6,746 bases of DNA from the NCBI GenBank assembly GCA_030528765.1, contig JAUMYD010000105.1, positions 1 to 6,746 on the forward strand, written 5' to 3'. Positions 1 through 6,689 of the stretch are shown here, one piece after another. A program made the translations under genes and the position numbers. This DNA comes from Bacillota bacterium. Lineage in GTDB: Bacteria; Bacillota; Dehalobacteriia; UBA4068. Positions within the stretch are counted from its first letter, which is position 1. Every line of letters begins with the position of its first letter. Under the pieces are notes generated by a model. The model worked only from the letters and a program-made list of their open reading frames with translations. It was not told where the DNA came from and made no database searches.

Positions 1-1
1 A

Positions 2-679
2 GCCACGGAGCAGGCCCCAGGCGAGGAAGAAGCAGCCGCATTCTCCTTTCCTTATGATCCGGAGCGCCCCGTCATGGTGCTTACCTTTGATGATGGGCCC
101 AGCCCCAGCCTCAGCCCCCGCCTGCTGGACGAGCTGAATGCCAGGGGAGTGAAGGCCAGCTTCTTCGTACTGGGAAAAAACGCCTCCTATAATCGGGAGA
201 TCATCGAGCTGGAATACGCCAGCGGCCACGATGTCTGCTCCCACGGCTACGACCACCAAAGCAAGCTGACCCAGCTCAGCGATGAAGAGCTGGCCTATCA
301 GCTGGATGAGACCGCCCGCGTGCTGCGGGATATCACCGGCCAGGATCCGCCCTTCCTGCGCCCGCCCTACGGCTCCATCAACCGGGAGACCGCCGCAAAG
401 ATCGATATCCCCATGATGCTCTGGACCCTGGATCCCCGCGATTGGGAAAGCCGGGATGCCCAGCAGGTGCGGGATAAGATCCTGGAGGATGCCTTTGACG
501 GCGCGGTGGTGATCTGCCATGATCTTTACGAATCCACACTGAATGGAGTGCTGCAGGCAGTGGATATCCTGCTGGAGCAGGGCTGGCAGTTCCTGAGCCT
601 TACACAATACTATCAGACCATCGGTCTGGAGCCGGAGCCGGGGAAGGTCTACCGCGGACCAAATGTACTTGATCTCTAG
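2..679 (+). CDS. Polysaccharide deacetylase (CE4/NodB family), 5' end outside window
   Basis: The reading frame is open from base 2, so the start lies upstream; about 225 residues are visible. Numbering from the Met at base 74, the NodB motifs appear in order: TFDDGPS (Asp6 likely catalytic base, Asp7 metal ligand), SHGYDH (His57 and His61, the H-x3-H metal ligands), RPPYG at 96-100, DPRDW at 120-124 and ICHD with His149. All key residues are present, so the enzyme should be active. CE4 enzymes remove N- or O-acetyl groups from peptidoglycan, chitin-like or other cell-surface polysaccharides; the substrate here cannot be told. The visible upstream residues are Glu/Ala-rich and resemble a linker, so an N-terminal membrane anchor or signal peptide outside the window is likely but unseen. 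Met at base 74 is probably not the true start, because TFDDG follows it by only three residues. Base composition is more GC-rich than the next two genes. No clear terminator follows. Confidence 0.93.
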   Translation, partial: ATEQAPGEEEAAAFSFPYDPERPVMVLTFDDGPSPSLSPRLLDELNARGVKASFFVLGKNASYNREIIELEYASGHDVCSHGYDHQSKLTQLSDEELAYQLDETARVLRDITGQDPPFLRPPYGSINRETAAKIDIPMMLWTLDPRDWESRDAQQVRDKILEDAFDGAVVICHDLYESTLNGVLQAVDILLEQGWQFLSLTQYYQTIGLEPEPGKVYRGPNVLDL

Positions 680-717
680 TGTACTGCGGCTGAAATTTTT
701 GTTTTCCCCGTGCGGTG

Positions 718-746
718 TGAAACTTTTTGCTCTTGTTTATGCTATT
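718..746 (+). promoter_or_regulatory. Candidate ECF-like promoter upstream of first paralog
   Basis: TGAAAC at 718-723 is followed by a T run, a 17-base spacer and GCTATT at 741-746. The same block, with the same spacing, lies upstream of the second paralog at 2731-2759: 22 of 29 bases match without gaps, including all 12 bases of the two boxes. TGAAAC followed by Ts is the known -35 character of Bacillus SigW/SigM-type ECF promoters, but the usual -10 (CGTA or CGTC) is not matched, so the sigma factor is unknown. If used, it would give a leader of roughly 105 bases before the ATG at 859. Confidence 0.5.
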
Positions 747-796
747 CAGAGTAGAAAACATTTGTGTAAACTTGCCTTTTTGCCCAGGCAGACGAT

Positions 797-822
797 GAAA
801 ATCCTCTGCGCAGGGCATTTTC
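797..822 (+). repeat. Imperfect palindrome in leader of first paralog
   Basis: Two 13-base arms, GAAAATCCTCTGC and GCAGGGCATTTTC, lie back to back and are complementary at 11 of 13 positions, with no loop. The element sits between the candidate promoter and the ribosome binding site of the gene at 859. A loopless dyad fits a protein-binding operator better than a terminator, and no good T run follows. It could also be part of a larger leader hairpin, since TGCCC at 781-785 can pair with GGGCA at 813-817. The second paralog has no equivalent that I can see. Confidence 0.3.
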
Positions 823-844
823 CAACAGGCAATTTCAGGAACAC

Positions 845-850
845 AGGAGG
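845..850 (+). promoter_or_regulatory. Ribosome binding site for first paralog
   Basis: A perfect AGGAGG lies 8 bases before the ATG at 859. It fixes that start and predicts strong translation initiation. Confidence 0.85.
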
Positions 851-858
851 TTTCTTTT

Positions 859-2667
859 ATGGTATTGATAGACTGTGACTTTGATTTCCCCAATAGAGAG
901 CGGGAGCAGCAAATCAAAAATTACCGGATAGAGCAAGGGCATTCCTATGCTGCAAACAGGGCCTTGATGGGCCAGCAAGCGGGGCCGGAACAGCAGAGAA
1001 TCGAACAGCCGGCAGGTCTGCCCCCGCTTGATTCTGTCCATGCACAAAGATGGGGACAGAAACTCCGCGAGGAACTGCTGATAAAAAATATTGACATCTC
1101 CGTGGAGAGGGGTTCTCTGCAGATCCAGGAGAATGGGAACCGTCTTGCCGAGGCTCAGGATCTTGGCTATGAGTTGAATAACATCAGGCTCTATGATGAA
1201 GCCATCCGGGGGCGGCTTTTCATCCGCCTCCCCGGCGAGGACTACCCCCGGCAGCTCCTGGTGCAGGAAAACGGCAGCGAGGTCGGGCTTAGCCCCTGCT
1301 ATAAACCTGAGGAGCTGGATCTTCAGCCGCCCACGCGGGTAGAGCCCTTCAACAAAATCGCTGCCTTCTTTCTGCGGATCATTTTCCTGGGCTGGCTGGT
1401 AGAGGATCGTGCAAACAGAGCCGCAACCTATCAGAACGAGCAGCTCCGCTATGATCTTCACACTGCCATACTTGATAAATATGACAAAACTGTCATGGAC
1501 AGCAACCACTATACAAATACAGCTGTTGCCGAGAGAGAAAAGCTGGCTAATATCGAAAATGAGATCGGGAATGCGCACCGGCAGCTCCAGGAGAGCAATT
1601 CAGCACTGGAGGCGAAACTCAATAAATCAGCGGATAAGCTGAAAGACATCTCCCCCAAAAACAAAAGCAATAACTTGAAATTTACGGAGGAGGAGATCGA
1701 AACGCTGATCTTCTTGGCCATCGGCTCTCCCTACGCCTGCAAAGAAATACAGGACGCTCTCGGGGGGCAGCAGTCCAGCCTTGCTGCTCTGATAAGGCAG
1801 CATAAGCAGGCGCGGCAGAACTTCTTCGAAGAGAAGCAGGTGGCGAGCCTGCTGGCTCCCAATGCGATCTCTTATGGCGAAGAAGAGAAAGCTTTGGAGA
1901 AGCAGCATTACGCAGCCTGTTCGCAGGCTGTCCAGCCCTACCTTGAATCCAAAAACAAGGAGCAGCTGGCCATTTTCATTAAGACCGGCCTCACGCTTTG
2001 GGCCAGCTCCTGCATGAAGAAAGAGGGCATCACCGAACAGGATCTCTTCATCTGCAAAAAAATTGAAGATACCCTCCGGCTGGTGGAAAATGACGAGGAG
2101 CTGAAGAATGCCGTCCAACAGAGAATGAAAACTCAGGAGCTGGATTCCATAAAAGCCCTGGTCAAAATGGCAAATATCCACCGGGATGGCCTGAAATCCA
2201 AAGAAAAGCTGCTGAGCAAGGATCCCCTTTCCGCGACGGAAAAAGAAGAGCACCTCCTGAATGTGCTGTTGATGGATAAGCTCAATCAGGAAGTGATCGC
2301 CGAGTACAGAAGCAATATCCCCAAAGGGGCTGCACTTCTGCAGGGCAATACTGATCCACTGAAGGAATACAACCTGAAAAAGGGGCCCTTGGGTCAGCTG
2401 CTTTCGGGAGAAAAGAATCTGGAAAATCTGAAAACGCTGCTCCGGAATTCCGATAATTTCAGGATCATGAAGAATCTCCAGCCCTACAATCTTCTGCAGG
2501 CCCTGGAAAACAGCGATAATTACTGGCTTCCGAAGCCTGCGTTCAATGATTTTTGCAAACAGCAGCAGCTGCAGAATCAGAGGCAGCTGAACATGCAGCA
2601 GATGCAGAATATGAATCAGATGCAGCAGAGCTCCATCTCACAGCAGCAGATGCAGAAAAAGGGATAA
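859..2667 (+). CDS. Uncharacterised 602-residue protein, paralog A of a tandem pair
   Basis: I do not recognise the family. The protein is clearly related to the next gene product (2818-4650). Residues 118-134 carry GRLFIRLPGE and PRQLL. Residues 161-185 hold a hydrophobic, partly amphipathic segment (core AAFFLRIIFLGWLV), too short and Arg-interrupted to call a sure membrane helix. Residues about 215-265 are Glu/Lys/Gln-rich and look like a coiled coil. The C-terminal half is predicted helical and has SCMKK (Cys385) and DLFICK (Cys399), a C-x13-C pair kept in the paralog. The LQPYNLLQAL stretch at 540-549 is also shared. The last 35 residues hold 16 Gln and 5 Met, a low-complexity tail. There is no signal peptide, LPXTG or Walker motif, so it is probably cytoplasmic or membrane-associated. 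The AGGAGG site supports this start. It has its own candidate promoter, and codon use is more A-rich than the flanking genes. Function is unknown; a structural or scaffold role is only a guess. Confidence 0.85.
   Translation: MVLIDCDFDFPNREREQQIKNYRIEQGHSYAANRALMGQQAGPEQQRIEQPAGLPPLDSVHAQRWGQKLREELLIKNIDISVERGSLQIQENGNRLAEAQDLGYELNNIRLYDEAIRGRLFIRLPGEDYPRQLLVQENGSEVGLSPCYKPEELDLQPPTRVEPFNKIAAFFLRIIFLGWLVEDRANRAATYQNEQLRYDLHTAILDKYDKTVMDSNHYTNTAVAEREKLANIENEIGNAHRQLQESNSALEAKLNKSADKLKDISPKNKSNNLKFTEEEIETLIFLAIGSPYACKEIQDALGGQQSSLAALIRQHKQARQNFFEEKQVASLLAPNAISYGEEEKALEKQHYAACSQAVQPYLESKNKEQLAIFIKTGLTLWASSCMKKEGITEQDLFICKKIEDTLRLVENDEELKNAVQQRMKTQELDSIKALVKMANIHRDGLKSKEKLLSKDPLSATEKEEHLLNVLLMDKLNQEVIAEYRSNIPKGAALLQGNTDPLKEYNLKKGPLGQLLSGEKNLENLKTLLRNSDNFRIMKNLQPYNLLQALENSDNYWLPKPAFNDFCKQQQLQNQRQLNMQQMQNMNQMQQSSISQQQMQKKG
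2554..2664 (+). repeat. CAG/ATG-rich low-complexity stretch coding a Gln/Met-rich tail
   Basis: The end of the first paralog is built largely from CAG, ATG and AAT codons, giving segments such as QQMQNMNQMQQ and QQQM. It is irregular, not an exact tandem repeat. The second paralog also ends Gln-rich (7 Gln in its last 26 residues) but without the Met periodicity. The tail is likely disordered or a self-association segment. Confidence 0.65.
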
Positions 2668-2730
2668 CAAAGGGCCCCGCCCACTGCTTTCTGCACGACA
2701 TTTTCTGCGTTTAAAAATTTTCCGGAGAAC

Positions 2731-2759
2731 TGAAACCTTTTTCGCCCGTTCAGGCTATT
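2731..2759 (+). promoter_or_regulatory. Candidate ECF-like promoter upstream of second paralog
   Basis: TGAAAC at 2731-2736, a 17-base spacer beginning CTTTTT, then GCTATT at 2754-2759. It matches the block at 718-746 in both boxes and in spacer length. The start TGAAACCTTTT closely resembles the -35 region known for SigW-type ECF promoters, while the -10 is atypical. Its position, 58 bases before the ATG at 2818, fits a short leader. It implies the second paralog can be transcribed independently of the first. Confidence 0.52.
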
Positions 2760-2805
2760 AAAAGCAAAAGGATGTCAACCTACCTTTACTTCAGCATAAG
2801 AGAAA

Positions 2806-2811
2806 AGAGGG
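2806..2811 (+). promoter_or_regulatory. Ribosome binding site for second paralog
   Basis: AGAGGG lies 6 bases before the ATG at 2818. It is purine-rich and well placed, though weaker than the AGGAGG of the first paralog. It supports this start. Confidence 0.65.
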
Positions 2812-2817
2812 ATACCT

Positions 2818-4650
2818 ATGTTACTGGATCAAGAAATCAGACTCCCCAGCGGAGCAAGAGACCATTATATCGCTGAAAATGTTCAGCCGCTGCCTGAAGT
2901 TAAGGAGATCAAAGACCTGGCAGGGGCGGAAGAAGCACGGAGAAATATGTTCTCTAATGAAGGGGAGCAGATCCTCCATACGCCTATCCTTCCCAGTACA
3001 AAAGATCCTTACTACAAAAGCAGCGCAGTCTGGATGAAAGACCTCTCTTCCGGCCTTACTTCCTATAATCTGGATCTCCTTCATGGCGGCATGAGCAATC
3101 TTTATGTACTGACTGAAAATAATCAGCTGCAGGAACCTTTCAAAGATGCCGGGAAAGCGAATCTGGGCTCTCTGCTGCAGGCCGGTGCTCTTTATGATTT
3201 CGCCCTGCGCGGTCGTCTCTTTGTCCGCATCCCCGGTGAAGAGGTCCCCCGTCAGATCCTGGCTGATGAAAAGAAACCCGAAGCTACGCTTTCCAGGCCC
3301 ATGGAAATGATCGCCATGAATGCGCCCGAGGCTGTAAGGCCCTATAATATGTTTGCTGCTTTCTTCCTTCGCCTCTTTGGCCTGGGAAGCTGGGTGGATG
3401 AGCGTGCAGCCGCTGCTGAAGAATACCAGAGCAATCTGGTCACCTTCCAGGCAGCCCGTGTCATGAACGAAAAATTCTTCCCGCATGTTGCAGATTTCTA
3501 CGAAGACAGAAACAGCAGCCGGCTGGAGCTGGATTCCCTGAATTCAAGCAATTTGAGCAAGGGTATAAACAGCGTATCCTCGATCGCTAAAGGCGAAAAA
3601 GAAGCTCTCGAAAATATCCAGGTCAAGATCAACGAAGAGCATACGATCATTCAGAAGGCGATCCTGAAAGAGAATCAGGGCCTTAAGAAGATCCAGACAA
3701 AAATGAACGATGCCTGCAATGAAGAGCTGCAGAATAACGCAGCATTTCTTCTCACGGCAGAAGAAAAGAGTGCCCTGCTGCTCATGGCCATGGCCAACGG
3801 CAAGATCGCAGCCCAGAGCAAGCTTGGGGAAGATGCAAAAAATCTCTCCCCCCAGGAAGTGCATGTTATCAGCAATGAAAATTTCCGTGAAGTGCTCGAT
3901 GCCCTTTGCTCTGAGGAGGGCCAGCTGAATCCCCAGCTCCTGGAGAACTGCAATAATGCTCTGAACCTTGCCCTGCCCAAATACGACATAGACCCCATGG
4001 CCAAGATCATCCACATTGGTCTGGGTCACTGCACCGAAAGCTGCATGAAGGGGACGAACATCAGTGAAAAGGATCTGTTCCTCTGCGATGCCATGGAAAA
4101 AGTCATCGCCCTGATGGAGAGGACCCCCGAGCTGAAGTCCAAATTTATGGAGAAACAGCAGGCAGGGAACATCCTGAAGAAGGCCAAAAATATGGTCGAA
4201 ATGGGTAAGGCCCATCGGGAAGGCGAAAAAGCCGCCGAAGAGCTGCTGAGCGGGAAAGAACTGTCCGCAGAGCAGAAGAATGAACATATCGCCAGCTTCC
4301 TGGCAAAGGACCTGATCGAGAATGAGCTGAAAACGAAAAATGCTTCTACCAGCGAACGTCTGAAGGAGATTAATTCTCTCTCCAAGAAAGATCAGGATAA
4401 ACTTTACTCGGATATCCGCCACAGCACGCTGGGTCCCGTTGCCAATAAGCTTGGAGAGGAAAATGGACTGGCTAATCTGAAAGCCGCTGTGAAGCAGTCT
4501 GTGGGCTACAAACAGATGATCAAGCTCCAGCCCCAGAATCTGATCAGCGCAATGCGTGATCCCCAGTCTCACCGGATGGGCGAACAGCAGATTCAGAATA
4601 TCTCGAATCAGCTTTCCAAAGCAAATCAAGGCAAACAGGTACAGATTTAA
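2818..4650 (+). CDS. Uncharacterised 610-residue protein, paralog B of a tandem pair
   Basis: The family is unknown to me; the protein is homologous to the product of 859-2667 and nearly the same length. Residues 131-148 match the paralog's block at 13 of 18 positions (GRLFVRIPGEE, PRQIL). Residues 173-197 match its hydrophobic segment at 14 of 25 (PYNMFAAFFLR, WVDERA). Residues about 250-305 are a Lys/Glu-rich probable coiled coil. SCMKG (Cys409) and DLFLCD (Cys423) repeat the C-x13-C pair, here with an extra Cys405 that makes a C-x3-C. KLQPQNLISAM at 569-579 aligns with the paralog's LQPYNLLQAL, and the tail is Gln-rich. No signal peptide, clear membrane helix or enzymatic motif is visible. 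The gap to the upstream paralog is 150 bases and contains its own candidate promoter, so the pair arose by an old, now strongly diverged, tandem duplication. A strong terminator follows 56 bases after the stop. Role unknown. Confidence 0.86.
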   Translation: MLLDQEIRLPSGARDHYIAENVQPLPEVKEIKDLAGAEEARRNMFSNEGEQILHTPILPSTKDPYYKSSAVWMKDLSSGLTSYNLDLLHGGMSNLYVLTENNQLQEPFKDAGKANLGSLLQAGALYDFALRGRLFVRIPGEEVPRQILADEKKPEATLSRPMEMIAMNAPEAVRPYNMFAAFFLRLFGLGSWVDERAAAAEEYQSNLVTFQAARVMNEKFFPHVADFYEDRNSSRLELDSLNSSNLSKGINSVSSIAKGEKEALENIQVKINEEHTIIQKAILKENQGLKKIQTKMNDACNEELQNNAAFLLTAEEKSALLLMAMANGKIAAQSKLGEDAKNLSPQEVHVISNENFREVLDALCSEEGQLNPQLLENCNNALNLALPKYDIDPMAKIIHIGLGHCTESCMKGTNISEKDLFLCDAMEKVIALMERTPELKSKFMEKQQAGNILKKAKNMVEMGKAHREGEKAAEELLSGKELSAEQKNEHIASFLAKDLIENELKTKNASTSERLKEINSLSKKDQDKLYSDIRHSTLGPVANKLGEENGLANLKAAVKQSVGYKQMIKLQPQNLISAMRDPQSHRMGEQQIQNISNQLSKANQGKQVQI

Positions 4651-4706
4651 GCCAGCCCCGGATGAAAAGCGTATTTCCTGTTTTTAAGGATCTTACTTTC
4701 AGCAGA

Positions 4707-4747
4707 AAAAAGCCTGTAAGCTGCAAACTGCAGCTTACAGGCTTTTT
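4707..4747 (+). terminator. Strong intrinsic terminator, probably bidirectional
   Basis: A perfect 19-base inverted repeat (arms 4707-4725 and 4729-4747) has a 3-base AAC loop. The 14 bp core runs GCCTGTAAGCTGCA, with 5 A-T pairs at the base. The plus strand continues as TTTTTCTTTT, giving a U tract for the gene ending at 4650. The run of six As at 4706-4711 gives a U tract on the minus strand, so it can also stop transcripts from the convergent phosphatase gene. Confidence 0.9.
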
Positions 4748-4811
4748 CTTTTGTGTGGCAGGAGGCGAAGCCGCCGCGGGGCCACGCTTCCGGCCGGGGT
4801 CGGCTGCAAGC

Positions 4812-4851
4812 AAAAAGCCCCGCAGGCAGCGGAAAGCTGCTCTGCGGGGCT
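4812..4851 (-). terminator. Intrinsic terminator of the phosphatase gene
   Basis: Arms 4816-4830 and 4836-4851 pair over 15 bp (AGCCCCGCAG with CTGCGGGGCT, GCAGC with GCTGC), with one unpaired T at 4841 and a GGAAA loop. Read on the minus strand, this GC-rich stem ends in TTTTT (bases 4816-4812). It lies 40 bases beyond the stop codon of the minus-strand gene, the usual place for its terminator. Confidence 0.85.
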
Positions 4852-4890
4852 CCGGATACGGCTGCGGCCGGCCCGGCTTTGGGGAAAGGG

Positions 4891-6513
4891 CTATTCGCCA
4901 CTTTCTTCCAAATAAAAGGCTTCGATCTGCTGCCGCATATTTGCCTTAGATTCCAGGCAAAGCATGGTAATATCATCGAACTGCGGCGCATCCCCAACGA
5001 AGCGGTCAATATCCTTCTTCACCGTCGTCAGGATATCCTGCGGGCTCTTATCCGTGGCTCCCGCCAGGACCTCCTCCAGCCGTGCCATGCCGTAAAGCTC
5101 CAGCTCCGCGCTGGTGGCTTCGGTGACGCCATCCGTATACTGGAAGAGCTTATCGCCGGGCTCCATCTGCAGGCTGCCCGCTGTGTAGCGGATGCCTTCC
5201 ATTCCGGCCAGCACCATGGCGGCCTTCACCGGCTGCCGCGCAAAGGGCTTTCCGCCCCGGGCCAGGAAAGGCGGCTCGTGCCCCGCATTGACGAAGCGCA
5301 GCTCCCCGCTGACCAGATCCAGGATCCCCTCAAAGGCAGTGATGAACATATCCTCACTGTTCGCACCGCAGAGCAGGCTGTTTACCTCTGTAAAGACCTC
5401 ACCCAGATCACAGCCGGGGGTGGTATGATCCTTGATCAGGGTTTTCCCAATGACCATGAAAAGTGCTGCGGGGACCCCCTTCCCGGAGACATCCGCCATC
5501 ACGATGGCCAGATGCCGCTCATCCACCAGGAAGAAATCATAGAAATCGCCGCCGACCTCCTTGGCCGGGGTCATGGTGGCATAAATATCGATCTCCTTCC
5601 GATTCGGGAAGGGCGGGAAGGTGCAGGGCAGCATGGAGGATTGAATGTGGGTGGCCACGTCCAGCTCGGCGCTGATGCGCTGCTGCTCCGCAGTGACACT
5701 GTGCAGCTTATGAATGTAATTCTTCAGCTCCTGATTCATCTGCATGAAGGAATAGGCCAGATCCTGGATCTCATTATCCGTGCGGACATCGATCCAGGTG
5801 CTGCCCTGCCCATCCAGGCGTTCCACCATATTTTTGGCAGCCAGATTCAGGGTATCCAGGGGCTTCACCACATTCCGCTTCACGTAGAAAAGCAGCATCA
5901 CCGCCACAACAAAGCCGATGAGAATGGCAAAGGAGCTGTTCTTCATCATAAAATCCAGTGTTTCCTGGATCAGATCAGTAATGGAAAGATCCACACAGGC
6001 CAGGGCAACGGGAACGCTCTGGCTGTTTGAGATCAGCACATGGGCAGAGGCCAGAAAGCCGTAGTTTTCGTATTCCAGCACCAGGCTATCTTCTGTTTCG
6101 CCCCGCAGGAACAGATCACGTATTTTCTTTTCCCCGGCGGAATAGGGCTCTGTGTAGCCCAGGGGCCAGGGCTCATCATCCACAATGGCATCCCATATGT
6201 AGAAAATATCGTTTTCCCGGGGGATCATCACATAAAAATATTTGATATCCGTTTCCTCCGCAAAGGAGGTGAGCAGCTTCAACACGTTATCATAATAATC
6301 GTCCGTCTCACCGCTCTGCAAATATTCGCTGATCTTATCGCCATCGATATATTTAGCCATCGCCCGGGCATAGGAAAAGGCAACAGAGCTGTAATCATCC
6401 ATTCGCTCCCGCCAATAATGCAAACCGATGATGAGGTTCGTCCCCAGGATCAGGATCAGCACAAAAAGGGTGATGGTTTTCAGAAGTTTGTTTTGCAGGG
6501 TCGTTCTTTTCAT
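4891..6513 (-). CDS. Membrane sensor PP2C-type serine phosphatase (SpoIIE/RsbU-like) with HAMP domain
   Basis: The protein has 540 residues. Membrane helix 1 is at about 13-33, an extracytoplasmic domain at about 35-190 (Cache-like by architecture, not proven), helix 2 at about 193-211, and HAMP at about 211-265 (KPLDTLN, DNEIQDL). A linker helix (ISAELDVATHIQSSMLP, 280-296) typical of RsbU-like proteins follows. The SpoIIE phosphatase domain, about 305-522, carries GGDFYDF (321-327), ADVSGKG (340-346), NAGHEPP (409-415), YTDGVTEA (459-466) and FDDIT (512-516). The metal-binding aspartates expected of active enzymes (Asp323, Asp341, Asp461, Asp514) are present. Such proteins dephosphorylate anti-anti-sigma factors of the SpoIIAA/RsbV type, releasing a sigma factor in response to an outside signal. 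No anti-sigma or anti-anti-sigma gene is in the window, so the target is unknown. The start is reasonable: GGAG lies 11 bases upstream, a rather long spacing. It is a single gene between its own terminator and promoters, more GC-rich than the paralog pair. Confidence 0.94.
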   Translation of the reverse strand: MKRTTLQNKLLKTITLFVLILILGTNLIIGLHYWRERMDDYSSVAFSYARAMAKYIDGDKISEYLQSGETDDYYDNVLKLLTSFAEETDIKYFYVMIPRENDIFYIWDAIVDDEPWPLGYTEPYSAGEKKIRDLFLRGETEDSLVLEYENYGFLASAHVLISNSQSVPVALACVDLSITDLIQETLDFMMKNSSFAILIGFVVAVMLLFYVKRNVVKPLDTLNLAAKNMVERLDGQGSTWIDVRTDNEIQDLAYSFMQMNQELKNYIHKLHSVTAEQQRISAELDVATHIQSSMLPCTFPPFPNRKEIDIYATMTPAKEVGGDFYDFFLVDERHLAIVMADVSGKGVPAALFMVIGKTLIKDHTTPGCDLGEVFTEVNSLLCGANSEDMFITAFEGILDLVSGELRFVNAGHEPPFLARGGKPFARQPVKAAMVLAGMEGIRYTAGSLQMEPGDKLFQYTDGVTEATSAELELYGMARLEEVLAGATDKSPQDILTTVKKDIDRFVGDAPQFDDITMLCLESKANMRQQIEAFYLEESGE

Positions 6514-6632
6514 ATTCAGAGGGGCTCCATTGCTCAGGACTTTTGGAAGGAGAACTGCCGCAGAGCCGGGGAAAACGGCAAGATACCGCTTTACGCAGAA
6601 AGGGCTGCTCCCAACGCAGGGCAGACATCTTT

Positions 6633-6661
6633 ATTAAAACATATTTCTCCTGCCTTCGCAA
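6633..6661 (-). promoter_or_regulatory. Candidate housekeeping promoter of the phosphatase gene
   Basis: On the minus strand, TTGCGA (6661-6656) is followed by a 17-base spacer and TTTAAT (6638-6633), preceded by TG at the extended -10 position (6641-6640). The -35 matches consensus at 4 of 6 and the -10 at 5 of 6. It would give a leader of about 110 bases. Confidence 0.45.
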
Positions 6662-6689
6662 GGGAATTCCGAATGAAATCTTCTAAAGC

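Noticed and set aside
691..707. Second TGAAA-T-run upstream of paralog A as another ECF-like -35
   Set aside because: It is TGAAAT, not TGAAAC, and no GCTATT-like box follows at the right spacing.
680..858. SigA-type promoter for paralog A
   Set aside because: Candidate boxes such as TTGTTT or TAAACT lack a partner with a good match at 16-18 bases; the shared TGAAAC block is better supported.
835..1578. Minus-strand open frame overlapping the start of paralog A
   Set aside because: It covers the ribosome binding site and conserved N-terminal block of A and has no features of its own.
2651..2695. TGCAGAAA / TTTCTGCA inverted repeat at the end of paralog A as a terminator
   Set aside because: The stem is only 8 bp, the loop about 29 bases, the left arm is inside the coding region and no T run follows. 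I see no convincing terminator between the two paralogs.
3544..4629. Long minus-strand open frame opposite paralog B
   Set aside because: Paralog B is supported on the plus strand by homology to A, a ribosome binding site and a terminator. The antisense frame is rich in Phe/Leu/His, as expected from complementing Lys/Glu/Gln/Met codons.
859..4650. Paralogs as type VII (LXG) toxins, phage tail or secreted effectors
   Set aside because: There is no LXG or WXG signature, signal peptide, immunity-like small gene or phage neighbour, and helical coiled-coil content alone is not evidence.
4753..6030. Long plus-strand open frame opposite the phosphatase gene
   Set aside because: It is antisense to a gene with unmistakable SpoIIE motifs, lacks a good ribosome binding site, and shows no recognisable domain; long antisense frames are common in GC-rich coding DNA.
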